From an uncultured Eubacteriales bacterium (GTDB lineage: Bacteria > Bacillota > Clostridia > Christensenellales > Aristaeellaceae), in the NCBI GenBank assembly GCA_944349545.1, contig CALVNG010000010.1, positions 1 through 48,732 of the forward strand: a stretch of 48,732 nucleotides of DNA. The letters are read 5' to 3'. Positions within the stretch are counted from its first letter, which is position 1, and each line of letters opens with the position of its first letter. Below the pieces are notes generated by a model that was given only the letters and a program-made list of their open reading frames with translations, was not told the origin of the DNA and ran no database searches. The translations under genes and the position numbers were made by a program. Below are positions 40,788 to 48,732 of the stretch, in pieces.

Positions 40788-41774
40788 ATGTTTGAACTCA
40801 TCAGGCAGCTGGTGAATCTCTATGGCGCGACCGGGCGCGAGGCCGGCGTGGCCGACGCCGTGGAGGCGCTTGTCAGGGACCATGTCGATTCCATCCGCCG
40901 CGACGCGCTGGGCAACCTCATCTGTGAAAAGCGCGGCACGGACCCCGACGGCAAGCGCATCATGCTCTCGGCGCACATGGACCACATCGGCTTCATCGTG
41001 GTGGCTGTGGAAAAGGAAGGCTACCTGCGGGTGATGCCCGTGGGCGGCGTGGGTCTCGCCGTGAGCCGTACCCGCCATGTCAGCTTCCAAAACGGCGTGC
41101 AGGGCGTGATCGTGCAGGAGCCTGTGCGCGAGGGAGAGACCCCCGCCATGAAGCACATGTTCATCGACATCGGCGCGGCGGACGAGGCCGAAGCCCTCTC
41201 CATGATCAGCCTGGGCGATGTGGCCGTATATGCCAATGACTGCTTCCGCCTGGGCGAGCACCGCGTGGCTGCGCCCGCCATGGACGACCGCGTGGCCTGC
41301 GCCCTGCTGGTGAGCGTGATGCAGGCCCTGCCCAAGACCCGAAACACCGTGATCGCCGTGTTCTCCACGCAGGAGGAGGTCGGCTGCCGCGGCGCCAAGA
41401 CCGCCGCCTACAGCGTGGACCCGGACATCGGCATCGCGCTGGACGTGACGGCGCATGGCGACACCCCCGAAACCAAGCTGCCCGCCATCAGGCTGGGCGA
41501 GGGCGCGGCGGTCAAGATCATGGACCGCGGCAGCATCTCCAACCCCGACCTGGTGCGCGACCTGCTGGCGGCGGGCGAGCGCGCAGGCGTCAAAACCCAG
41601 CGCGAGGTGCTGCCCTTCGGCGGCACGGACGCCATGGCCATGCAGGTTTCGCGCAGCGGCGTGATCGCGGGCACGGTGAGCATTCCCTGCCGCTATGTAC
41701 ACAGCGCCTGCGAGGTGATCGACCTGCGCGACGTGGAAGCCGCCCGCGCGCTGCTGCTGGAATACCTCAAATAA
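40788..41774 (+). CDS. M42-family aminopeptidase (third of three)
   Basis: 328 residues. Ala-His63-Met-Asp65-His, Met-Asp-Asp-Arg-Val-Ala-Cys, Gln-Glu-Glu-Val-Gly-Cys-Arg-Gly-Ala, Leu-Asp-Val-Thr and Cys-Arg-Tyr-Val-His. The residue after the second ligand is His where most members have Glu. ATG 40788 is eight nt behind GAGAGGTG. Three adjacent paralogues probably form related or mixed complexes for peptide breakdown. Confidence 0.9.
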   Translation: MFELIRQLVNLYGATGREAGVADAVEALVRDHVDSIRRDALGNLICEKRGTDPDGKRIMLSAHMDHIGFIVVAVEKEGYLRVMPVGGVGLAVSRTRHVSFQNGVQGVIVQEPVREGETPAMKHMFIDIGAADEAEALSMISLGDVAVYANDCFRLGEHRVAAPAMDDRVACALLVSVMQALPKTRNTVIAVFSTQEEVGCRGAKTAAYSVDPDIGIALDVTAHGDTPETKLPAIRLGEGAAVKIMDRGSISNPDLVRDLLAAGERAGVKTQREVLPFGGTDAMAMQVSRSGVIAGTVSIPCRYVHSACEVIDLRDVEAARALLLEYLK

Positions 41775-41787
41775 ATCCCGGCCTTGA

Positions 41788-41814
41788 GGCCCGCGCATCG
41801 GCGCGGGCCTTTTT
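41788..41814 (+). terminator. Terminator after the M42 trio
   Basis: A 9-bp stem (41788-41796 with 41801-41809), 4-nt loop and five T residues. Confidence 0.9.
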
Positions 41815-42670
41815 ATATCTGATCCAGCGCCTCCAGCAGCGCAAGGCATTTTTCCCTCTGGCCGCTGCCGCGGGGAATGAGAAAATACAGCGGCCGCTCC
41901 AGCGCAAAGTCCGTCATCTCAAGCGCCGCAAGGCCGGCTTCATCCATCACCACACCTTCGTAGAGGAAGGTGACGGCGTCGGTGGCGGCCAGGGCCGCCT
42001 TGAGAAGCCCGAAGCTGCCCAGCTCCACCGTGCGCGCAAAGGCGGACAGATCCATGCCGCGGGCAAACAGCGCGCTTTCCAGCACCGCGCGCGTGCCCGA
42101 GCCCTTCTCGCGCACAAGAAGCGGAAAGCCGCACAGCTCGCTCAGCGCGCACCTTCTTCCCGCCAGCGGGTGCCCGGCGCGCGCCACCGGGACATAGGCG
42201 GCCGTTCGCCAGATGCGCGCCTCAAACAGCGCGCGGTCAAACATCCCTTCCACCAGCGCGCAGTCCAGATCGCCCGACAGCATCCGTTCCGTCAGCGACT
42301 GCGTGTTGCCCACGCACACGCGCAGCCCCGCTCCCCCGGCAAGCGCCCGTCCAAGCGGCCGGGGCAGGTAATAGTCCGCGATGGACAGCGTCGCCCCAAG
42401 GCTCAGCGGCGGCTCCTCCGCCGCCAGGCGCTCCATGAACCGCCGCTCGTTGACAAGCTGCATGCGCGCGTGCCGCTCCAGCTTCTCCCCCGCCTCCGTC
42501 AGCCGCACCGCGCGGCCGCAGGTGTCCACCAGCTGATGTCCGTAGTGCTCCTCCAGCCGGTGAATCTGCTGCGTCACCGCAGGCTGGGTCAGGTGCAGGT
42601 TTTCCGCCGCTCGCGTATAGCTGCCCTGCGCCGCCACCTCCAGAAACGTCAGGACCTTGCTGTCTAGCAT
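41813..42670 (-). CDS. LysR-family transcriptional regulator
   Basis: 285 residues. N-terminal winged helix (Phe-Leu-Glu-Val-Ala, Ser-Tyr-Thr-Arg-Ala-Ala-Glu-Asn-Leu, Gln-Pro-Ala-Val-Thr-Gln-Gln-Ile) and a periplasmic-binding-like ligand domain. Start ATG 42670 behind GGAGGGG. It is divergent from the YeiH-type transporter gene, the standard arrangement in which the LysR protein controls that gene (compare YeiE-YeiH of E. coli). Confidence 0.9.
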   Translation of the reverse strand: MLDSKVLTFLEVAAQGSYTRAAENLHLTQPAVTQQIHRLEEHYGHQLVDTCGRAVRLTEAGEKLERHARMQLVNERRFMERLAAEEPPLSLGATLSIADYYLPRPLGRALAGGAGLRVCVGNTQSLTERMLSGDLDCALVEGMFDRALFEARIWRTAAYVPVARAGHPLAGRRCALSELCGFPLLVREKGSGTRAVLESALFARGMDLSAFARTVELGSFGLLKAALAATDAVTFLYEGVVMDEAGLAALEMTDFALERPLYFLIPRGSGQREKCLALLEALDQI

Positions 42671-42689
42671 CCCGCATCCCCTCCGCGGG

Positions 42690-42757
42690 TATGATAACAT
42701 AAATTTATGATATATGCAAAATCAGAATTTTACTTTATGATGATTTGCCCTTACAAT
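42690..42757. promoter_or_regulatory. Divergent LysR/yeiH promoter region
   Basis: Rightward: TTTACT (42729-42734) and TACAAT (42752-42757), 17 bp apart. Leftward: TTGCAT (opposite 42714-42719) and TATCAT (opposite 42691-42696), also 17 bp. Between these lies the palindrome CATAAATTTATG (42698-42709) flanked by two TATGATA direct repeats, a plausible LysR binding site that overlaps the leftward promoter. Confidence 0.7.
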
Positions 42758-42787
42758 GGACCGGCAAAGAAACGGAGGGATTTGGAT

Positions 42788-43810
42788 ATGCAAAGGATGG
42801 AAAAGTATGCAAGCGTGGTGCCGGGCCTTCTGATCGCGGTGGCGGTGGCGGCCGCGGCACGGTTTCTGGAGAGCCTTCTGCCCATCCACCTCATCGGCGC
42901 ATCGGTGATCGCGCTCTTTATCGGCATGGGGCTCAACGCCCTGCACAAGCCGTCTGCGCTGGTGGCCGGGGGTCTCAGGTTCACCTCCAAGCGGGTGCTC
43001 AAGCTGGCCATCATTCTGCTGGGCGCGTCGCTGAGCATGGGGGACATCCTCACCGTGGGCAGGCTGTCGCTGATGGTGATGTGCTTTACGCTGCTCACCT
43101 GCTTTGGCGGCGGCTATCTGGTAGGACGCAGCCTGGGGCTTAACTGGAAGCTGAGCAACCTGATTTCCGCGGGCACGGGCATCTGCGGCGGGTCGGCCAT
43201 CGCGGCCATCGCCCCCGTGATCGACGCGCAGGACCGCGACATCGCCTATGCCATGTCCGCCACGTTCCTGTTCGATATGGTCATGATTCTGATGTTTCCC
43301 TTCCTGGGGCACTGGCTGGGTATGAGCGACATGGCCTACGGCCTGTGGGCGGGCACCGCAGTCAACGATACCTCCAGCGTGGTGGCGGCGGGCTATGCCT
43401 TCAGCGAGGCGGCGGGCGACTTTGCCACCATGGTCAAGCTCACGCGCACGCTGTCCATCATCCCCACGGTGCTGATTTTCTCCGTCATTAACGTGCGTGA
43501 AAAGTGCCGCCTGAACGTGGTCGTGGAGGGCGAGCGGGTCAATGTGCTCACGCTCTTCCCGTGGTTTATTCTGGGCTTCCTGGGCCTGGCGCTTCTCAAC
43601 AGCGTGGGGCTGATTCCCGCCGCTATCTCCGCTTTCCTCAAGGATCTGAGCAAGTTCCTCATGGTGGCCGCGCTGGCCGCCATCGGCCTCAACACCGATT
43701 TCCGCGAGATGCAAAAAGCGGGCCTGCGCCCCATGCTGCACGGATTCATCATCTCCGCGCTGGTGGTGGTGGTGGCCCTGCTGGTAGAAATGGCGATGGG
43801 GCTGGTGTAA
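42788..43810 (+). CDS. YeiH-family putative sulfate/anion exporter
   Basis: 340 residues with about ten hydrophobic segments. Gly-Ala-Ser-Leu-Ser-Met-Gly-Asp-Ile, Gly-Thr-Gly-Ile-Cys-Gly-Gly-Ser-Ala-Ile-Ala-Ala and Val-Asn-Asp-Thr-Ser-Ser-Val-Val-Ala-Ala are the family marks. Substrate is usually annotated as sulfate or a sulfonate but is not settled. Start ATG 42788 behind CGGAGGGA. Its stop is one base from the stop of the sugar permease on the other strand. Confidence 0.9.
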   Translation: MQRMEKYASVVPGLLIAVAVAAAARFLESLLPIHLIGASVIALFIGMGLNALHKPSALVAGGLRFTSKRVLKLAIILLGASLSMGDILTVGRLSLMVMCFTLLTCFGGGYLVGRSLGLNWKLSNLISAGTGICGGSAIAAIAPVIDAQDRDIAYAMSATFLFDMVMILMFPFLGHWLGMSDMAYGLWAGTAVNDTSSVVAAGYAFSEAAGDFATMVKLTRTLSIIPTVLIFSVINVREKCRLNVVVEGERVNVLTLFPWFILGFLGLALLNSVGLIPAAISAFLKDLSKFLMVAALAAIGLNTDFREMQKAGLRPMLHGFIISALVVVVALLVEMAMGLV

Positions 43811-43811
43811 G

Positions 43812-44660
43812 TCAGCCCTTGACGGCGCCCGCCATGACGCCGCTGACGATATACCTCTGGCACAGGAAGTAAAACAGCAGAATGGGAGCGATGGCGAGCA
43901 CCAGCATGCCCATCATCGCGCCCATGTCCACGCTGCCGTAGCCGCCCCGCAGATACTGCACGGCGATGGGAATGGTCTTGAAGCGCTTCAGGTCCAGCAC
44001 CAGGTAGGGTAGCAGGTAATCGTTCCAGATCCACATGGCCTGCAGAATGCCGGTGGAGATGAGCGTGGGCTGCAAAATGGGCAGCACGATGCTGAAAAAG
44101 GTGCGCAGGGGGGAGCAGCCGTCAATGGTGGCGCTCTCCTCGATGGCGATGGGGCAGGCCTTCATGTAGCCGGTGAAGAGAAACACCGCCAGGCCCGCGC
44201 CAAAGCCCAGGTAGATCACCGGGATGGTCCAGGGGGTATTGAGACCCAGAACGTTGGCTACCTTGGAGAGGGTGAACATCACCATCTGAAACGGCACCAC
44301 CATGCTGAACACGCACAGCAGATAGATGCCGTGGGTGACCCGGTTTCGGACGCGGCTGATGTACCAGGCGCACATGGAGGTGCACAGCAGGATCAGCGCC
44401 ACGGACAGCACCGTGATCACAAGGCTCCACAGCATGGAGGCCCAGAAATCCGTCAGGCGGATGCCGTTTCGGTAGTTGTCCAGCCCGACGAACATGCTGC
44501 CGCTGGGCAGGGCAAAGGGCGCGCGGCTGATGTAGGCCTTGCGCTTGAAGCTGTTCATCAGCACCATGGCCAGGGGAAACACATAGGCCAGCGATATCAT
44601 GGAAAAAACGGCGGTGAGGGCTGCGTCGGCGGCGTGCCGCCGTTTTTGAGTTGCCGCCAT
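43812..44660 (-). CDS. Carbohydrate ABC permease, MalG type
   Basis: 282 residues, six membrane segments. The EAA loop Glu-Ser-Ala-Thr-Ile-Asp-Gly-Cys-Ser near 172 contacts the ATPase. It is the last gene of a three-gene cassette: binding protein, MalF-type, MalG-type. No ATPase gene is present here, so the cassette probably uses a shared MsmK-type ATPase. Spacing to the MalF gene is 1 bp. Confidence 0.88.
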   Translation of the reverse strand: MAATQKRRHAADAALTAVFSMISLAYVFPLAMVLMNSFKRKAYISRAPFALPSGSMFVGLDNYRNGIRLTDFWASMLWSLVITVLSVALILLCTSMCAWYISRVRNRVTHGIYLLCVFSMVVPFQMVMFTLSKVANVLGLNTPWTIPVIYLGFGAGLAVFLFTGYMKACPIAIEESATIDGCSPLRTFFSIVLPILQPTLISTGILQAMWIWNDYLLPYLVLDLKRFKTIPIAVQYLRGGYGSVDMGAMMGMLVLAIAPILLFYFLCQRYIVSGVMAGAVKG

Positions 44661-44661
44661 G

Positions 44662-45510
44662 CTACTGCTGCACCTCCCTTGTGCGGGTCAGCCTGAGCTG
44701 AACGAGCGCGATTGTTACCACGATCAGGCAGAACACCACCGCCTTGGCCTGGCCCGCACCCTCCCAGCCGGCGCGGCCATAGAAGGTGTCGTAGATGTTC
44801 AGCGCGAGAAGCTGCGACCGGTTGGAGGGCATGCCTCCCGTCAGCGCAAGGTTCTGGTCGAAGAGCTTGAATCCATTGGTCAACGTGAGAAACGTACAGA
44901 TGGTGATGGAGGGCATGAGCATGGGCAGCTTGACGTAGCGCAGCGCCTGCCAGGCGGACGCGCCGTCGATGGCGGCGGCCTCGCTCACGTCACCGGGGAT
45001 GGACTGCAGGCCGGAGATGTAAATGATCATCATGTAGCCCGCCTGCTGCCACAGCATGACCGCCATCAGGCCCCAGAAGCCGTACCATTCGCTGGTGACC
45101 AGCGTGACGCCGTAGCGGGCGAGCACGCCGTAGTTGAGAATGACCTGCCACAGCCAGCCCAGCACGATGCCGCCGATCAGGTTGGGCATGAAAAAGACCG
45201 TGCGGAACAGGTTGGTGCCGCGAAAGCCGCGCACCAGAAGCAGCGCCACCGTCAGCCCGAACAGGTTGATCAGCACCGTGGATACGCCGGCAAACAGCGC
45301 CGTGTACCACAGCGCATGCGTAAAGCCCCCCGAATCCTCAAAGGCCCGCACATAGTTGCCAAGCCCCACAAAGGTGGCGTTGGACAGGGTGGTGAAGTCG
45401 CAAAACGACAGGTACAGCCCCATGGCAAAGGGAACCAGAAAGCCGATGGCAAAGGCGGTCACCGTCGGCAGGACAAACACCGGCCAGTATTTTGCAAGAT
45501 CCCGCTCCAT
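44662..45510 (-). CDS. Carbohydrate ABC permease, MalF type
   Basis: 282 residues, six membrane segments. The EAA loop Glu-Ala-Ala-Ala-Ile-Asp-Gly-Ala-Ser lies near 180. It ends with a short cytoplasmic tail. It works with the MalG-type permease and the binding protein of the same operon. Confidence 0.88.
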   Translation of the reverse strand: MERDLAKYWPVFVLPTVTAFAIGFLVPFAMGLYLSFCDFTTLSNATFVGLGNYVRAFEDSGGFTHALWYTALFAGVSTVLINLFGLTVALLLVRGFRGTNLFRTVFFMPNLIGGIVLGWLWQVILNYGVLARYGVTLVTSEWYGFWGLMAVMLWQQAGYMMIIYISGLQSIPGDVSEAAAIDGASAWQALRYVKLPMLMPSITICTFLTLTNGFKLFDQNLALTGGMPSNRSQLLALNIYDTFYGRAGWEGAGQAKAVVFCLIVVTIALVQLRLTRTREVQQ

Positions 45511-45554
45511 CGGCCAATCTCCTCCCGCAGTTCGCTGGCATTACAAAAGATGCC

Positions 45555-46925
45555 TTACTTTTTGGCCGCCGCATATTCGCTGGCCCAGCCGTCCACGAAC
45601 GCCGTTTCCACCGCGGACCATTCCTTCGTGCCCTGCGCGTACTCCAGAAGCGCCGCGCCCACGCCGTTCTTCCAGGCCTCCGACGGCATGGTGGGGAAGG
45701 TCCAGCTCACGGGCGTGTGCCCCACGGCCAGATCCTCGCTGGCGGCGTCCAGCAGGGCGTTGTGCGCGGTATAGCCGGCATCAAAGGTGGTAAAGGGCGT
45801 CACAAACCCCATCTGATTGGCCAGGGCGTCACGGCCCTCGTCGCTGGTGATGACCCACTCCAGAAAGGCTTTGGTGGCCTCGATGTTTTCAGGCTTTGCG
45901 TTTTTGTTGATGCACCAGAAATTTTCCGACCCTGTGCAAAGGCCCTGCTGCTCCTCTCCGTCCACGCCGATGTAGATGGGCAGCATGCCAAGGTCGTCGT
46001 CGGTCAGGCCCTCGGCAATGCAGTCGGCGTAGGCCCAGGTGCCGTTCTGGTAGAACACGGCTTCTCCCAGCGCAAATTCGCTGGCGGCATCTTCCCCCGT
46101 TTTCGCCCCGATGACGGCGGGCTCGCAGGTGGCGTTGTTGATGTAGAGATCCCAGATCTGTTTGTAATTCTCCAGATACGTGCCCTTGATGGCCTCGGTG
46201 GAGGTAATGCCGTCCGCCTTGTATTCATAGTATACGGGCAGGTTGGCCAGATGGGTTTTGAACCGCCAGTCGGAGCTGGCGTCCATGCCGGCGGAGGTGA
46301 AGGCGCCCAACACGCCCAGCTCCTCGCGTCGCGCCTGGATATCCTCGGCTACGGCCTTGAGCGTTTCAAAATTGTTGATCTGGTCGGCGGATTGAATCAC
46401 CGCGCCGTCCAGCGCCATATACCTGTCCAGGAGGGTGCGGTTGTAGATGAGGCCATAGGTCTCGATCACGTACGCCACACCCAGTACCTGCCCGTCCTCG
46501 AGGAGGGCGAAGTCGTCGCTTTTGAGGTTGCGGTAGAGAGCGGTGTCACGCAGGTCCAGACAGTAGTCCCGCCAGGTTTTCAGGCCCACGGGGCCGTTGA
46601 CCTGAAACAGCGTGGGGGCATCCGCCTTCTCCATCTCGGACCGCAGGGTGTCCTCATAGGTGCCGGAGGCGGCGGTCACCACCGTCACGGGCACGCCGGT
46701 CTGCTCCGTGTAGGTCTTGGCCAGCGCCTGCCACTGCTGGGACTGTTCGGGCTTGAAGTTGAGGTAGTAGACCGAGCCGGCTCCGGCGACAGAGGGCGAG
46801 GCCGTTTGTGCCGGCGCATCCGATGCGGACGGCTGGGGAATGGCCGTATCCTCGGCCATGCTGAAAATGGTGACCGCCCCTACCACCAGCAGGGCAATGG
46901 ACAATACGGCAAGCAGTTTCTTCAT
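45555..46925 (-). CDS. Carbohydrate ABC solute-binding protein (family 1), cassette 1
   Basis: 456 residues. Hydrophobic signal segment 1-27 without a lipobox cysteine, then an Ala/Ser/Pro-rich linker to about 50. The mature fold shares Tyr-Tyr-Leu-Asn-Phe-Lys-Pro-Glu and the Tyr-Thr-Glu-Gln-Thr-Gly-Val-Pro-Val-Thr-Val-Val-Thr-Ala-Ala-Ser-Gly-Thr-Tyr segment with the binding protein of the divergent cassette, so the two are close paralogues. It captures a sugar for the two permeases. ATG 46925 is chosen because the upstream GTG at 46937 overlaps the AAAGGA ribosome site. Confidence 0.87.
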   Translation of the reverse strand: MKKLLAVLSIALLVVGAVTIFSMAEDTAIPQPSASDAPAQTASPSVAGAGSVYYLNFKPEQSQQWQALAKTYTEQTGVPVTVVTAASGTYEDTLRSEMEKADAPTLFQVNGPVGLKTWRDYCLDLRDTALYRNLKSDDFALLEDGQVLGVAYVIETYGLIYNRTLLDRYMALDGAVIQSADQINNFETLKAVAEDIQARREELGVLGAFTSAGMDASSDWRFKTHLANLPVYYEYKADGITSTEAIKGTYLENYKQIWDLYINNATCEPAVIGAKTGEDAASEFALGEAVFYQNGTWAYADCIAEGLTDDDLGMLPIYIGVDGEEQQGLCTGSENFWCINKNAKPENIEATKAFLEWVITSDEGRDALANQMGFVTPFTTFDAGYTAHNALLDAASEDLAVGHTPVSWTFPTMPSEAWKNGVGAALLEYAQGTKEWSAVETAFVDGWASEYAAAKK

Positions 46926-47080
46926 AAAAGCCCTCACTCCTTTTCTTCCTGCGCCGGAAGCTGCGCGGACACGTGGAACGACCGGCGTGTCCTTCGTCCA
47001 TCAGCATGCACCGTTTCCATCAAAAACATGCGGGGCTGGGAATGGCGTCATATGTTTTTCACAAAAAAAGCACGAAGCAC

Positions 47081-47152
47081 TTGACAACCTTGACGATGAA
47101 TGGTATGATATGGGCATAGTACGAGGTTAAAAGTGTGCGCAAACGATTGCGC
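47081..47152 (+). promoter_or_regulatory. Promoter and LacI-type operator of sugar cassette 2
   Basis: TTGACA (47081-47086) and TATGAT (47104-47109) with a 17-bp spacer. About 20-30 bp after the predicted start lies GCGCAAACGATTGCGC (47137-47152), a palindrome with central CG typical of LacI/GalR operators. It is followed by GTTTTT, so its RNA could also fold as a short hairpin with a T run. I saw no comparable promoter pointing left toward cassette 1 in 46926-47080. Confidence 0.8.
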
Positions 47153-47220
47153 GTTTTTCCTCGCACATGGGTTCAAAAGCGGCCCGTGCCGCATACAGAT
47201 TGAAAAGGGGTGTTCCATTC

Positions 47221-48498
47221 ATGAAGAAACTGTTGGCTCTGGTTCTGACCCTGGCGCTGTGCCTGACCCTGGTTGCGGGCGCGGCTTCCGCCGAGGCGAC
47301 CGGCAAGGTCTACTACCTCAACTTCAAGCCCGAAGCCGATGAGGCCTGGCAGGCGCTGGCCAAGACCTACACCGAGCAGACCGGCGTGCCCGTCACGGTC
47401 GTGACTGCGGCTTCCGGCACCTACTCCGAAGTCCTGACCGCCGAGATGGACAAGGGCGACGCGGCTCCCACGCTGTTCCAGTGCGGCAACCAGGCCGGTC
47501 TGGAAACCTGGGCCGATTACCTCCTGCCCCTGCAGGATACCGACTTCTATAAAGAGCTGAGCACCGAGGAGTTCAACCTCTACGGCGAGAACGGCGACGC
47601 CCTGGCCGTGGGCTACTGCTACGAGGCGTTCGGCATCATCACCAACAAGGCGCTGCTGGAAGAGGCCGGCTACTCCGTGGACGACATCACCAACTTCGAG
47701 ACCCTCAAGGCCGTGGCCGAGGACATCCACGCCCGTTCCGCCGAGCTGGGCTTCGACGCCTTCACCTCCTCCGGCATGGACGGCTCCTCCAGCTGGCGCT
47801 TCTCCGGCCACCTGGCCAACATGCCCCTGTACTACGAGTTCCGCGACGACGGCATCACCTCTCAGCCCGCCACCATCAAGGGCACCTACCTGGATAACTT
47901 CAAGCAGATCTGGGACCTCTACATCAACAACTGCGCCACCGATCCCAGCCAGCTGGCTTCCGCCACGGGCGATCAGGCGCTGGCCGAGTTCGGCGAGGGC
48001 AAGGCCGTGTTCTATCAGAACGGCACCTGGGAATATGCCAACCTGACGGGCGAGAAGTTCGGCATGGATCCCGCCGACCTGGTCATGATCCCGATCTACA
48101 TCGGCGTTGAGGGCGAGGAAGACGCCGGTCTGGCCTGCGGCACCGAGAACTGCTGGGCCGTGAACAGCCAGTCCTCCGAGGCCGACCAGAAGGCCACCCT
48201 GGACTTCCTCTACTGGGTTGTGACCTCCGACGAGGGCACCACCATGATGGCCGAGCAGTTCGGACCCATCCCCTTCAAGGCCGCCAAGGCTTCCGACAAC
48301 GTGTTCTTCAACGATGCCAACAACTACATCAACGAAGGCAAGTACGTGGTCAGCTGGGCGTTCAACTACACCCCCAACGTGGATACCTGGCGCGCGGCGG
48401 TCGTGGCTGCCATGACCCAGTACTCCGCCGGCGGCTCCTGGGACGACGTGGTCACCGCGTTCGTGCAGGGCTGGGCTACCCAGTACGCCAACCAGTAA
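47221..48498 (+). CDS. Carbohydrate ABC solute-binding protein (family 1), cassette 2
   Basis: 425 residues. Signal peptide 1-24 ends Ala-Ser-Ala with no lipobox cysteine. The mature N-terminus (Val-Tyr-Tyr-Leu-Asn-Phe-Lys-Pro-Glu) and much of the length parallel the binding protein of cassette 1. Trp-Ala-Phe-Asn-Tyr near the C-terminus is part of the likely sugar pocket. ATG 47221 is behind AAAAGGGGTG. A hairpin follows, then a permease gene that runs off the window. Confidence 0.9.
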   Translation: MKKLLALVLTLALCLTLVAGAASAEATGKVYYLNFKPEADEAWQALAKTYTEQTGVPVTVVTAASGTYSEVLTAEMDKGDAAPTLFQCGNQAGLETWADYLLPLQDTDFYKELSTEEFNLYGENGDALAVGYCYEAFGIITNKALLEEAGYSVDDITNFETLKAVAEDIHARSAELGFDAFTSSGMDGSSSWRFSGHLANMPLYYEFRDDGITSQPATIKGTYLDNFKQIWDLYINNCATDPSQLASATGDQALAEFGEGKAVFYQNGTWEYANLTGEKFGMDPADLVMIPIYIGVEGEEDAGLACGTENCWAVNSQSSEADQKATLDFLYWVVTSDEGTTMMAEQFGPIPFKAAKASDNVFFNDANNYINEGKYVVSWAFNYTPNVDTWRAAVVAAMTQYSAGGSWDDVVTAFVQGWATQYANQ

Positions 48499-48533
48499 TC
48501 GCAATCTGATTCCCGGCAGCGCCGCTGCCAGCT

Positions 48534-48568
48534 CCGGGGGAGCGGGATGGGCCCCGCTTCCCCGGTTT
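48534..48568 (+). terminator. Intercistronic hairpin after binding protein 2
   Basis: A 13-bp stem (48534-48546 with 48553-48565, one G-T pair) followed by TTTCATTT. It probably stabilises or attenuates, as the permease gene follows. Confidence 0.6.
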
Positions 48569-48592
48569 CATTTCACCAGCGGAGGAGCGGCT

Positions 48593-48732
48593 ATGAGACA
48601 AAAAAAGCAACGAAGCAACGCGGCGGTCAACTCCCGGCTTATCCGCCGCCCGATCCAGCGGTGCTTCGCCATTTTCCTTCTGCCCACGTTCGCGGCATTC
48701 TGCATCGGATTCCTCTATCCATTCATTCACGG
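48593..48732 (+). CDS. Start of a MalF-type carbohydrate permease (partial)
   Basis: The first 46 residues are visible: a basic cytoplasmic start and the beginning of the first membrane helix with Gly-Phe-Leu-Tyr-Pro-Phe, as at the start of MalF-type permeases. Start ATG behind GGAGGAG. The gene continues past the window edge. It mirrors the layout of cassette 1. Confidence 0.7.
   Translation, partial: MRQKKQRSNAAVNSRLIRRPIQRCFAIFLLPTFAAFCIGFLYPFIH

Overview
The window looks like a chromosomal segment of a high-GC, gut-type Clostridia (Christensenellales-like) genome. Most genes have strong GGAGG ribosome sites and GTG/TTG starts are common. Taxon-informative genes include a SAM-I riboswitch before metK, dapF with the aminotransferase gene dapL, a YlmC/YmxH-family gene and a walJ-like/rlmH pair. 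The taxonomic placement is inference from gene content, not from a search.

Positions 1 to about 7100 are a decayed mobilizable/integrative element with lower GC than the rest. It holds a MobV-type oriT at the left edge, a DUF2971 gene, and an in-frame chimera of a serine-recombinase N-terminus with a type I restriction specificity subunit (hsdS). It also holds the C-terminal half of a second large serine recombinase, an element-type sigma factor, a cysteine-rich VLP protein, a shortened RepA_N initiator, a MobV relaxase and a small conserved partner. No recombinase is intact. The element abuts the 3' side of a tRNA-Arg(ACG) gene at 7250-7326.

From 7500 on the sequence is ordinary chromosome. 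Positions 7603-13286 carry a BMP-type (nucleoside-class) ABC importer followed by an amidohydrolase. Positions 13290-15236 hold an NlpC/P60-SH3 protein, a conserved unknown protein and an XRE regulator. Then come metK under SAM-I control, an FMN-binding secreted protein and a short alanyl-tRNA synthetase. Positions 19224-21832 are a lower-GC island of two distantly paralogous secreted proteins plus a duplicated 3' tail. Positions 22005-25813 are an mglBAC sugar importer on the minus strand, followed by an ECF S-component, a ferritin-like protein and a DUF1858 protein.

Positions 27628-33083 hold an acyl-ACP thioesterase, an ECF sigma/DUF4349/SIMPL envelope-response unit, and dapF-dapL for the diaminopimelate/lysine pathway. 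Positions 33157-36529 hold an ICMT-like membrane protein, an alpha/beta hydrolase and a YtrA-type GntR-ABC operon under a near-perfect palindromic operator. Positions 36530-38530 carry walJ-like, an unknown gene, rlmH and a ylmC-like gene. Positions 38654-41774 are three consecutive M42 aminopeptidases behind one promoter. Positions 41813-43810 are a LysR regulator divergent from a YeiH-type transporter. The window ends with two head-to-head paralogous sugar-importer cassettes whose shared intergenic region holds a strong promoter and a LacI-type operator.

All four solute-binding proteins in the window lack a lipobox cysteine, which is unusual for Firmicutes. No CRISPR array, rRNA or intact insertion sequence was seen.
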